Positions 1-6,311 are shown, counted from the first letter of the stretch. The stretch is 6,409 nt of DNA from an uncultured Oscillospiraceae bacterium (GCA_910579545.1 CAJTVI010000106.1:1-6409), one strand, 5' to 3'. Program-made: numbers and translations. The notes: generated from the sequence alone by a model not told the origin.

Positions 1-40
1 GGGCGCGCCGGGGGGTTCTGTTTGGCCTTTTGCCGCTTGT

Positions 41-2542
41 TTACTCCGCCGCCTGGATGGCCTTTACCACGCTTTGCCGGGCGATCTGCCCAAGGGGGGC
101 GCAGGCTGCCAGCAGGCAGGCCGCAACGGCCAGCGCCGACGCCTGCAGGATGGCCCACACCGGCGGCGGGGCCAGCTGCAGGGTGTCGGCGGCCGCGGCC
201 TGTACCAGCAGGGTGCAGCCCCAGCCCAAAAGGCTGCCAATGCCCGAGGCGATGAGGCCGTAGTAAGCCCCCTCCCACAAAAACACCTTGTAAAGGCTGG
301 CCCGGCTCATGCCGATGGCCCGCTGCACGCCGATCTCGGCCGCCCGGGTGTGGATGTTGGTGTAGACCGTGTTGACGATGTTTAAAAGCCCGATGAGCCC
401 CACAAACAGGATCAGCCCCCAGGCCAGCAGCCGGATCTGGGCAAAGCTTTGGGCCAGCTGGCGGTCGGTGTCCTCAAACGAGAGCCAGAGGGTGCCGGGC
501 GTCCGGCCGGCCAGCGCCTTTACCGTTTCGTCGTACCCTGCCCGGTCGGTCCCCTTTGTTAGGGTGGGCAGCAGTTCGTTGTAGGCCGTTTTGCCGGTAA
601 GCGCGGCGTAAAGCGCCTCGTTTACCACCACCTGCACCCCATTGATAAAGCCGCTGTTGCCCACGCTCAAATAGCCGTCGTAGCCGTCGAGGGTGTAAAG
701 CACCGGCAGCGCCCGGCCCGCCACCGTGATGGTTTCGCCCGCTTTGATCTCGGTGCGGGGGATCTCCTGCCCCTCAAACACCAGCGGCAGCGGGTTGCGC
801 ACCACGCAGCCCTCCCCCGCCTTGAGCCGGGCTAAAAGCTCGGGCGGCAGGAAGGCAAAGGCGCGGTCCCAATAGCCGGCGTCCAGCCCCAATACCTGGA
901 AGGTCTCGGCCGGCTGGAGCGCAAGGCTGAGCCCGATGCCCTCGGGGCGGCCGTCCGCCCCTTGCTGGTAGAGCGAAAACTGCATGGCGGCCAGGGCTGC
1001 CACCCGCGGGTCGGCCTGCATAGCCTGGTACTCGGCGGGGGAAAAGCCAACGGTTTCGTTGGTGATGGAATAATCGCCGTAATGCTCGGCCACGCCGCCC
1101 CCGGAGGCGTCCAGCAGGCCCACCGCGCTTTGCAGGGCGATGTAGACCGTGATGCTCATGACCAGCGAGAGGATGGTAATGGCGGTGCGGCCCCGGCCCC
1201 GCATGAGGTTGAGCCGGGCGTAAAATGCCTCGAAATGCCGCACCTTTTTGGCCCCGCGGCCGCGGCGTTTGACCCGCACCGGGCTGCCCGCCATGGCCAC
1301 GGTGGGGGACACCCGGGCCGCGTACCGGGCGGCGGGCAGAGCGGCGGCCAAAGCAAAGCCGAGGGTAACGGCGGCGCTGCCCAGCAAAAAGGCCCCCTTG
1401 CCGCCGCTGTTTTGCGCAATAAGGCGGCTTAGCTCCCCGGCGCTTTGCACCAAAAAGATCTTGGGCGAGAGCAGCCCGGTGGCGGCGGTGAGGATGCCCT
1501 TGGCCGAAAGGCTGCCCAGCACAAGCCCCGCGGGGATGCCCACGGCGCAGAGCAGCAGCACCTGGGCCGTGACCAACCAGTAAAGCTGGCCCTTATCCGC
1601 GCCCATGGCCCGCAGCACCCCGTACTGGGCCGTGCGCCGGGAGACAGCGATCTTGAGCACGTTGTAGATCACCAGCCCCGCCGCCAGCAGGATCAGCGCC
1701 CCCACCAGCAGCCCGGCCGCCGCCATAAAGGAAAAGCCGTTTTCGGCAGCATTCTCCGCGTCGGCGGCCTTGGGGTCGTACCGGATGCCGAGGGCGTTGA
1801 GGTAGGGCAGGTTGTAGGTTGTGTCCAGCTCGTGGATCCCGAGGGAGGCCGCCAGGTCGTCCATGGTGGCCTGGAAGGCGCGTTTGTCCGCCACGCAGAG
1901 GTCCACGTTGTAGTAAAAGTATGCATCCGGCAGCAGGGCTTTGGCGGTGCCGGGGCCCACGATGCCGTTGACCGTGCCGGCGGCGTAGGCCATATAGTTG
2001 CTCTCGGTGATGCCCACCAGGGTAAAATCGGCGGTAAAATCGTAGGACTGGGTCATCACCCCGTGGCGCAGCGCCTTGGAAAGCGGGAGGGTGATGGTAT
2101 CCCCCAAACGGCCCTGAAAGCCCAGCGCCGCCAGCACGTCCCCGGGCAGGGCGATCTCGAGCGGGGCGGCGGGCAGCCGGCCCTCCCTGATGGCGCTGAG
2201 CGAGGGGTAGACGGCCCGCACGTCCTCCTGGAACTCGCTGAGGCCAAGGCTGAGGGTATTGTCCAGCCGGGTGCTGCCCAGCACCACATAGCTGCCCACA
2301 AACGAGAGCCGGGGGTCGCTTTGCAGGGCTTTGAGCTGTTCCTCGCTCATCTGCACCAGCCCCGCCTGCCGCGCCCCGCCAATGGCGATGGCCTGCTGCT
2401 GGCGCATGGCGGCCAGCACCCCCATCGACTGGCCGATCACCGCCGTCATAGTGGTGGAAAGCAGGATGGCCAGCAAAACCAGCCCCGAGGTGACGCGCTG
2501 GGCCAGCAGCTCCTTAAGGGCCAATGTGCGAAAATGTTTCAT
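41..2542 (-). CDS. FtsX-like ABC transporter permease with two extracytoplasmic domains
   Basis: This 833-residue integral membrane protein is the permease partner of the ATPase encoded just upstream. Hydrophobic segments are visible at about residues 18-40, 271-298, 322-346, 383-405, 451-475, 704-727, 757-781 and 794-815. That gives eight membrane spans, with two extracytoplasmic domains of roughly 230 residues each (about 41-270 and 476-703). The FtsX signature occurs twice, around residues 302-345 (QYGVLRAMGA) and 733-775 (EIGVQRAIGM), so the protein is an internal tandem duplication of the four-span FtsX/MacB unit. A short basic cytoplasmic linker (about 421-437) joins the halves. The ATG overlaps the ATPase stop by 4 bases (ATGA) and has its own GGAGGTG eight bases upstream. 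Family knowledge: such type VII permeases work as mechanotransmission exporters or lipoprotein/peptide extractors rather than as simple channels. The linked two-component system suggests a role in envelope stress or antimicrobial peptide resistance; the substrate cannot be read from sequence. The ten-span BceB layout is not seen. Confidence 0.93.
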   Translation of the reverse strand: MKHFRTLALKELLAQRVTSGLVLLAILLSTTMTAVIGQSMGVLAAMRQQQAIAIGGARQAGLVQMSEEQLKALQSDPRLSFVGSYVVLGSTRLDNTLSLGLSEFQEDVRAVYPSLSAIREGRLPAAPLEIALPGDVLAALGFQGRLGDTITLPLSKALRHGVMTQSYDFTADFTLVGITESNYMAYAAGTVNGIVGPGTAKALLPDAYFYYNVDLCVADKRAFQATMDDLAASLGIHELDTTYNLPYLNALGIRYDPKAADAENAAENGFSFMAAAGLLVGALILLAAGLVIYNVLKIAVSRRTAQYGVLRAMGADKGQLYWLVTAQVLLLCAVGIPAGLVLGSLSAKGILTAATGLLSPKIFLVQSAGELSRLIAQNSGGKGAFLLGSAAVTLGFALAAALPAARYAARVSPTVAMAGSPVRVKRRGRGAKKVRHFEAFYARLNLMRGRGRTAITILSLVMSITVYIALQSAVGLLDASGGGVAEHYGDYSITNETVGFSPAEYQAMQADPRVAALAAMQFSLYQQGADGRPEGIGLSLALQPAETFQVLGLDAGYWDRAFAFLPPELLARLKAGEGCVVRNPLPLVFEGQEIPRTEIKAGETITVAGRALPVLYTLDGYDGYLSVGNSGFINGVQVVVNEALYAALTGKTAYNELLPTLTKGTDRAGYDETVKALAGRTPGTLWLSFEDTDRQLAQSFAQIRLLAWGLILFVGLIGLLNIVNTVYTNIHTRAAEIGVQRAIGMSRASLYKVFLWEGAYYGLIASGIGSLLGWGCTLLVQAAAADTLQLAPPPVWAILQASALAVAACLLAACAPLGQIARQSVVKAIQAAE

Positions 2543-3213
2543 GCCTGCGCCACCTCCGACAGTACCCCGTCCACAATGGTCAGCCGCCGCCGGGCCATGG
2601 CAGCGATGCGGCTGTCGTGGGTGATGACCACCACCGCCCGGCCCAGCTCCCGGTTTACGGCCCTGAGCAGTTCCATCACCTCGCCGCCGCTCCTGCTGTC
2701 CAGGTTGCCGGTGGGCTCGTCGGCAAACACCACCTCGGGCCGGGCGATCAGGGCGCGGGCGATGGCCACCCGCTGCTGCTGCCCGCCCGACAACTCGTGC
2801 GGCAGGTGCCCCAGCCGCTCCTTGATGCCCAGCAGGCCGGCCAGCTGGCCGAGGTATTCCTCGTTCGGCTGCTGTTTATCCAGCAAAAGCGGCATCAGGA
2901 TGTTCTCCCGCGCGGTGAGCACCGGCAGCAGGTGGAACTGCTGGAAGATAAACCCGATGCGCCGCCGGCGGAAGGCCGAGAGCGCCTTGTCCGGCAGGGC
3001 GCTGATGTTGACCCCATCGTACAGCACGCTGCCGGCGCTGGGCCGGTCCAGGCCGGACAGCAGGTGCAGCAGGGTGCTCTTGCCGCTGCCGGACGGCCCC
3101 ATGATCGAGAGGAAGTCGCCGGGGCCGATGGCGAGGCTGGCCCTGTTAAGGGCCACCACCCGGTTTTCGCCCCCGCCGTAGGTTTTGCAAAGGTCTTTTG
3201 CTTCGATCTTCAT
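2539..3213 (-). CDS. ABC transporter ATP-binding protein (LolD/MacB/FtsE-type)
   Basis: This 224-residue cytoplasmic ATPase should power the permease that follows it. All ABC motifs are intact: Walker A GPSGSGKST (residues 39-47), Q-loop around Q91 (FIFQQFHLLP), signature LSGGQQQR (141-148), Walker B with catalytic glutamate VVFADEPTGNLD (161-172, E166), and the H-loop histidine H199 (VITHD). The DEPTGNLD form and the length are typical of the MacB/LolD/BceA group that pairs with FtsX-type permeases. The ATG at 3213 was chosen over an in-frame ATG at 3261 for two reasons: a strong AAGGAGGG lies 11 bases before it, and the -10 region and predicted transcript start fall between the two ATGs. 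It is the first gene of its transcription unit, with a regulated promoter immediately upstream. Confidence 0.96.
   Translation of the reverse strand: MKIEAKDLCKTYGGGENRVVALNRASLAIGPGDFLSIMGPSGSGKSTLLHLLSGLDRPSAGSVLYDGVNISALPDKALSAFRRRRIGFIFQQFHLLPVLTARENILMPLLLDKQQPNEEYLGQLAGLLGIKERLGHLPHELSGGQQQRVAIARALIARPEVVFADEPTGNLDSRSGGEVMELLRAVNRELGRAVVVITHDSRIAAMARRRLTIVDGVLSEVAQA
2551..2557 (-). promoter_or_regulatory. Ribosome binding site of the permease gene
   Basis: GGAGGTG on the minus strand, eight bases before the permease ATG and inside the last codons of the ATPase gene. It supports the start at 2542. With the ATGA overlap it implies translational coupling plus independent initiation. Confidence 0.8.
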
Positions 3214-3224
3214 AAAAAAATACA

Positions 3225-3232
3225 CCCTCCTT
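3225..3232 (-). promoter_or_regulatory. Ribosome binding site of the ABC ATPase gene
   Basis: AAGGAGGG on the minus strand, close to the ideal anti-16S sequence, 11 bases before the ATG at 3213. It decides the start in favour of 3213 rather than 3261. Confidence 0.85.
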
Positions 3233-3247
3233 ATTGGAATCAAGGAG

Positions 3248-3280
3248 AGTGTAGCGCCCAAATCTCAAAAAACGCTCAAG
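3248..3280 (-). promoter_or_regulatory. Regulated promoter/operator of the ABC transporter operon
   Basis: Read on the minus strand, TTGAGC (3279-3274), five bases, TTGAGA (3268-3263), nine bases, then TACACT (3253-3248) as the -10. The two half-sites repeat with an 11-base period. Nothing like TTGACA stands at the usual -35 position (AGCGTT at a 17-base spacing), and there is no extended -10 TG. This is the layout of an activator-dependent OmpR/PhoB-family target. The same arrangement, base for base in spacing, lies upstream of the response regulator gene. Transcription would start near 3241, giving a leader of about 28 bases. Inference: the linked regulator binds here and switches on the transporter. 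Confidence 0.75.
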
Positions 3281-3294
3281 GGTGCGGTGTATGT

Positions 3295-3339
3295 AAAAAC
3301 GCCCAGGCCGGGGCGGGGAAAGCCCGCGCGGTTTGGGCG
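3295..3339 (-). terminator. Intrinsic terminator after the response regulator-kinase operon
   Basis: GC-rich imperfect hairpin with arms at 3300-3317 and 3322-3339 (outer CGCCCA/TGGGCG, inner CCCGC/GCGGG, internal mismatches between), followed on the minus strand by five T residues (3299-3295). It lies 35 bases past the kinase stop codon and just ahead of the transporter promoter, so it would insulate the two transcription units. The internal mismatches lower confidence; read-through is possible. Confidence 0.6.
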
Positions 3340-3373
3340 CTTTTGCGCAGTTGGGGCGCGCCGGTGTGTTTTG

Positions 3374-4468
3374 TCAGGCGCGGGGCGGCGCAAAGCTGGC
3401 CGCGGCCACCCCGCCGCCCTCGTTTTGCAGCCGCAGCGCCCCGCCGTGCTTTGCGCAGAGCAGCCCGCTGCTGTAAAGCCCCATGCCAAAATGCCCATCC
3501 CCGGCCTTTTCAAAGGGCTTGGGGCCATTTTTTATCAGGGCTTCGGGAAAGCCCGGCCCATCGTCGGCCACCGTGAGCAAAAGGGCCTCGCCCTCGGCCG
3601 CAAGCCGGATCGTGAGGGCCTGCCGGGCGTACCGGGCGGCGTTGCCGATCAGATTTTCGGCCACCGTTAAAAAGGCCCCGTGGTCCAGCCATGCCCGGCC
3701 CCCGGCCGTGGCCAGCACCGTGACCCGCAGGGCCGGGGCAAGCAGGCGGGCGGTCTCCTCCAATTCGGCGCGCAGGGCGGCCAGTTCCACCCAGCCGGCC
3801 TGCACCGGCAGCTGCTCCAGCCGCTGCACCGAACTCATGGCCTCCACATACTGCTCGATGCGGGCGGTGTAGCCCTCCAGCCGGCCCAGGGCCTGCTCGT
3901 CCGCCGGGTTTTGCCGCAAAAGCCGCACGCTGCCCTTGAGCACCGTAATGGGGTTGCGCAGGTTGTGGGCAAAGGCGGCGTTCAGCCTGCGGCGCTCCTC
4001 CTCCTGCTGCCAGAGCCGCCGGTTGGCCCGCAGCAGTTCGGCCCGCATGGTCTCAAAGGCCGCGCACACCTGGCCCAGCTCGTCGGCTGAGGGCTGGGGG
4101 ATGGCAAAATCCAGGTCCTGGGCCTGGATGCGCCGGGCGCTCTCCCGCAAAAGGGCGATGGGCGCCTTGAGCTTGAGCCGGTAAAACACCGCCCCCGCCG
4201 CGGCCAGACCGGCCGCCGGCAGCAGCGCTGTGCCCAGCAGCGGCAGAACGCCCAGCACCCGCAGCATCCGCATCTCATCCGGCGTGGGCTCGGGCATGGG
4301 GGTGATCGCCCCGTTGGAGCCGATGCTCACCCCGCCCAGCGGGTATTGGGCCGAGAGGGCCGCGCACCCCGCCCAGAGCGCCGCGGCCAGCGCCGCCGCG
4401 GCCAGCAGGCCGCTTAGGGTCAGGCAAAAAAAGGCCCTTTGCAGGCTCATGCGCTTCAGCCGTTCCAT
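3374..4468 (-). CDS. Membrane sensor histidine kinase (HAMP, HisKA, HATPase_c)
   Basis: This 364-residue kinase is the likely partner of the response regulator whose gene it overlaps. A first membrane span lies at about residues 12-36, a short extracytoplasmic loop at 37-71, a second span at about 72-96, a HAMP linker at about 97-150, and the dimerisation helix with the phospho-acceptor H168 follows. The ATP-binding domain shows the N box (ENLIGNA, 271-277), G1 (DDGPGF, 302-307), F box (KPFEKA, 317-322) and G2 (HFGMGLY, 326-332). The H box reads HNLRNP: asparagine replaces the usual acidic residue after the histidine. The short loop leaves little room for a folded ligand-binding domain, so sensing may be in the membrane or through the ABC permease, as known for Bce-type systems (inference). 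The ATG at 4468 overlaps the regulator stop by 13 bases. No strong ribosome binding site is seen, and an ATG at 4450 is an alternative. Confidence 0.93.
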   Translation of the reverse strand: MERLKRMSLQRAFFCLTLSGLLAAAALAAALWAGCAALSAQYPLGGVSIGSNGAITPMPEPTPDEMRMLRVLGVLPLLGTALLPAAGLAAAGAVFYRLKLKAPIALLRESARRIQAQDLDFAIPQPSADELGQVCAAFETMRAELLRANRRLWQQEEERRRLNAAFAHNLRNPITVLKGSVRLLRQNPADEQALGRLEGYTARIEQYVEAMSSVQRLEQLPVQAGWVELAALRAELEETARLLAPALRVTVLATAGGRAWLDHGAFLTVAENLIGNAARYARQALTIRLAAEGEALLLTVADDGPGFPEALIKNGPKPFEKAGDGHFGMGLYSSGLLCAKHGGALRLQNEGGGVAAASFAPPRA

Positions 4469-5211
4469 TTATACCCGCACCCCCAAACCGTTTCAATATA
4501 GCCGCAGGGGGTATGGCGGGCCAGCTTGAGCCGGATCTTGCGCACATGCTCCATCACGGTGTCGCTGCTGCCCTCCCCATCGATGCCCCACACGGCCTCG
4601 TAGATGTGCTCCCGGTCAAACACCTGCCCCGGATGCAGCGAGAGCAGTTCCAAAATTTCGAACTCCCGGCGGGAAAAGGCCACCGGCTCCCCCCGCACGG
4701 TCACGCTGCGGGCGGCATAGTCCACCGCCAGCTCCCCAAACAGCCGCACCGTGCCGGGCTGGCTGCGGCGCCGCTCCCGGCGCAGGTGGGCCTCGATGCG
4801 GGCGGCCAGCTCGTCCAGGTCAAAGGGCTTGAGGATGTAGTCGTCCGCCCCGGCGCGCAGGCCGCAGACCCGGTCGGCCGGCTCGATGCGGGCGGTCAAA
4901 AACAGGATGGGGCAGGCCACGGCCCCCCGGATGGCCCGGCAGACGGCCAGCCCGTCCATGCCCGGCATCTGGATGTCCAGCAGGATCAGGTCCGGCTTTT
5001 GCTGGGCCGCCCGCACCGCCTCCTCCCCGCTGCGGGCGGTGAGCACGCGGTAGCGGGGCGAAAAAAACGCCCGCAGCATCTCCAGGATGCCCTCCTCGTC
5101 GTCCGCGATCAGCAGGGTCTGCGCGCCGGCGGCTGCGGCTGGTTTTTCGGCCTTCCCCATGTGTCCGGCCGCCGCCTTTGCGGTTCCGGCCATATTTTCG
5201 CGCTCCGCCAT
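4456..5211 (-). CDS. OmpR/PhoB-family response regulator
   Basis: This 251-residue cytoplasmic transcription factor has a receiver domain at about residues 31-145, with the acidic pair D37-D38, phospho-acceptor D79 (LILLDIQMPGMDG), T106 and K128 (LKPF). A winged-helix DNA-binding domain follows at about 155-250, ending in the typical GCGYKW region. Receiver and output domains are complete. The gene heads the two-gene regulator-kinase operon. The ATG at 5211 has AAAGGGGG eight bases upstream, which supports it. It gives an unusual alanine-rich extension of about 30 residues before the receiver. ATGs at 5193 (with a weaker GGAG) and 5160 are alternatives, and even the last leaves about 13 extra residues. 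The expected targets are the paired TTGAG operators before its own gene and before the ABC operon. Confidence 0.95.
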   Translation of the reverse strand: MAERENMAGTAKAAAGHMGKAEKPAAAAGAQTLLIADDEEGILEMLRAFFSPRYRVLTARSGEEAVRAAQQKPDLILLDIQMPGMDGLAVCRAIRGAVACPILFLTARIEPADRVCGLRAGADDYILKPFDLDELAARIEAHLRRERRRSQPGTVRLFGELAVDYAARSVTVRGEPVAFSRREFEILELLSLHPGQVFDREHIYEAVWGIDGEGSSDTVMEHVRKIRLKLARHTPCGYIETVWGCGYKWNG

Positions 5212-5240
5212 CCGCCCGGCCCCCTTTGCGTTTTGGGTCT

Positions 5241-5273
5241 ATCATACCACACAATTCTCAAGATTTGCTCAAG
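5241..5273 (-). promoter_or_regulatory. Promoter/operator of the response regulator operon
   Basis: On the minus strand, CTTGAGC (5273-5267), four A/T-rich bases (AAAT), CTTGAGA (5262-5256), nine bases, then TATGAT (5246-5241) as the -10. The sequence TGG before TATGAT makes this an extended -10. The half-sites have an 11-base period and overlap the -35 region, where no TTGACA-like hexamer exists (AGCAAA at 17 bases). The expected start is near 5234, giving a leader of about 23 bases. The extended -10 may allow basal expression of the sensor system, while the operator suggests positive autoregulation (inference). Confidence 0.78.
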
Positions 5274-5299
5274 GATGGGCAAAATGGGCGCCGCGGGAA

Positions 5300-5328
5300 T
5301 TGAAAAATTTTGCAGGGAGCGGTACAAT
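5300..5328 (+). promoter_or_regulatory. SigA-type promoter of the divergent lipoprotein gene
   Basis: TTGAAA (5300-5305), a 17-base spacer and TACAAT (5323-5328): one mismatch to consensus in each hexamer and ideal spacing. Transcription would start near 5335. It faces away from the regulator promoter; the nearest operator half-site ends 27 bases upstream of the -35, so cross-regulation is possible but not shown. Confidence 0.8.
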
Positions 5329-5350
5329 AAAAAAAACACGCCGAAAAAGT

Positions 5351-5355
5351 GAGGG
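5351..5355 (+). promoter_or_regulatory. Ribosome binding site of the lipoprotein pseudogene
   Basis: GAGGG six bases before the ATG at 5362. It identifies that ATG as the ancestral start even though codon 3 is now a stop. It is 18 bases from the in-frame TTG at 5374, too far to serve that start well. Confidence 0.65.
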
Positions 5356-5361
5356 ATTCCC

Positions 5362-6106
5362 ATGAAATAAATTTTGTCCTGTTTGCTCGTGTTTGCCTTG
5401 CTCCTGGCCGGCTGCGCGGCCAACGAGCCGGCGCCCATTTCGTCTTCTGCACCCGCATCATCTTCTGTGCCGGCTTCATCGCCGGAACCGGAACCGCTTT
5501 CGGCCTTTGACGGCTATGCCGCCGCATATGAGCAAAAAAAACGCCATAGAAAGCTTGGCGCAGGCAGAGGATCCCATCCGGCAGGACTTTTTTGACGGCA
5601 TCAGCACCGAGGGCTATACGCTCACACTTGCAAAAGAGGATCAGCAGACGGTATCAAAGGGCAACGCCACCTTGTTAGAGGAATACATCACCTATTTAGC
5701 AGACCTTGCCAGTCAGCATGACAGTTGTGGGTTTGATGTCGTTGTAACAAATTTTGAGGAATACAATGGCAAACAGTCCGAGTGGGAGAAAACGGGATGG
5801 AGCAGTGAGCAGGAATATTTAAACTCATTGTTTAACTCATTACTTGGAGAGGGAATAACGCCAGATCAGATTGAGCAATGGGGTTGTGACAATGAATATG
5901 TAGAGCCATTCATCAACTGGTGTAATAACGGCTATAGGTTTAACGAGGAACCAGCAGCTGAAAACAGGCCATTGACACCAGAGGAGTTTGAGGAATACAG
6001 AAGGGGTGCCCAAGAGAGGCTTAGAGAAAGTCAGGAAAGAGATCGTGCCGCAGCAGCTGAAGCCAGAGAGGGGAAAGAGGAACGTTTATCGTACTTTAAA
6101 TCTTAA
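5362..6106 (+). pseudogene. Broken lipoprotein gene: stop at codon 3 and frameshift in an A8 run
   Basis: From the ATG at 5362 the frame reads M-K-stop, then continues in frame as ILSCLLVFALLLAGC, a clear lipoprotein signal peptide with lipobox LAGC (lipid-bearing cysteine at position 18). A Ser/Pro/Ala/Glu-rich linker typical of surface lipoproteins follows, to about position 55. At the A8 run (5534-5541) the reading must move to the next frame to continue to the stop at 6104-6106; removing one A restores a single frame of about 247 codons. The body (from about NAIESLAQ) is soluble, has three cysteines and ends in a highly charged, probably helical tail rich in Glu and Arg. I do not recognise its family. 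Promoter and ribosome binding site are intact. The body is more AT-rich and uses AGA/AGG, TTA and ATA codons rare in the neighbouring genes. Alternatives: initiation at TTG 5374 giving a short secreted peptide ending at 5595, or correction by slippage on the A run. Confidence 0.72.
5534..5541 (+). repeat. A8 homopolymer at the frameshift point
   Basis: Eight consecutive A residues at the point where the signal-peptide frame and the body frame of the lipoprotein gene separate. One base fewer joins them. Such runs are prone to replication slippage, transcriptional slippage and sequencing error. Confidence 0.85.
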
Positions 6107-6240
6107 CTCTTATTTCTTAAAGATGCCGTTAGCCCCTCCCCTATTGGGTCATATCCACCGTTCACCATCACAGGCGGGCATCCCATAAAACAGGAAAACG
6201 CTTTTTCGCACACAGATCAAGCGTGAGCCGCTTATAGAAA
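6107..6240. other. Intergenic stretch without a recognisable gene
   Basis: No convincing coding region, RNA gene or promoter is seen. A minus-strand frame of 27 codons (6186-6103, beginning MGCPPVMVNGGYDP) looks protein-like but lacks a ribosome binding site; it may be the tail of a decayed gene. Confidence 0.4.
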
Positions 6241-6299
6241 AGGGGCCCCATCCACAAAGCGGCAAACCGTTTGCCGCGCAGCACAAAAAGGCGGCCCCT
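6241..6299. repeat. Nested inverted repeat
   Basis: Outer arms AGGGGCC (6241-6247) and GGCCCCT (6293-6299) enclose a second perfect inverted repeat, GCGGCAAAC (6259-6267) and GTTTGCCGC (6269-6277). Read on the minus strand the outer arm is followed by TTTTCT, which would fit a minus-strand terminator or a structured RNA end. It could also be a small mobile repeat; only one copy is present here. Confidence 0.6.
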
Positions 6300-6311
6300 A
6301 AAAGCAGACAC

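Noticed and set aside
1..11. GGGCGCGCCGG, also present at 3354-3364, near the 3' ends of both transcription units
   Set aside because: Eleven GC-only bases containing a palindrome are expected by chance in such GC-rich DNA; no similarity extends beyond it that I can defend.
1445..3181. 578-codon open frame on the plus strand, antisense to permease and ATPase
   Set aside because: It is a GC-bias shadow: it lies opposite two well-supported genes with complete motifs, its translation is low-complexity (Gly/His/Gln/Arg rich), and it spans the junction of two unrelated genes.
2524..3576. 350-codon plus-strand open frame
   Set aside because: Same reason: it runs antisense across ATPase, promoter region, terminator and kinase, with no domain and no ribosome binding site.
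5300..5317. TTGAAA...TTGCAG as a third copy of the regulator operator before the lipoprotein gene
   Set aside because: The spacing is 10 rather than 11 and the core TTGAG is not conserved; it is better explained as the -35 element and spacer.
4513..5352. 279-codon plus-strand open frame opposite the response regulator
   Set aside because: Antisense shadow of an intact OmpR-type regulator; it also runs through the promoter region.
5393..5527. N-terminal part of the 237-codon plus-strand frame (starting MPCSWPAARP)
   Set aside because: It is the out-of-frame reading of the lipoprotein signal and linker. Only the part after the A8 run in this frame is believable.
6103..6186. Minus-strand 27-codon frame with a protein-like sequence (MGCPPVMVNGGYDP...)
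   Set aside because: No ribosome binding site, too short to judge, and no recognised family; kept only as a possible gene remnant.
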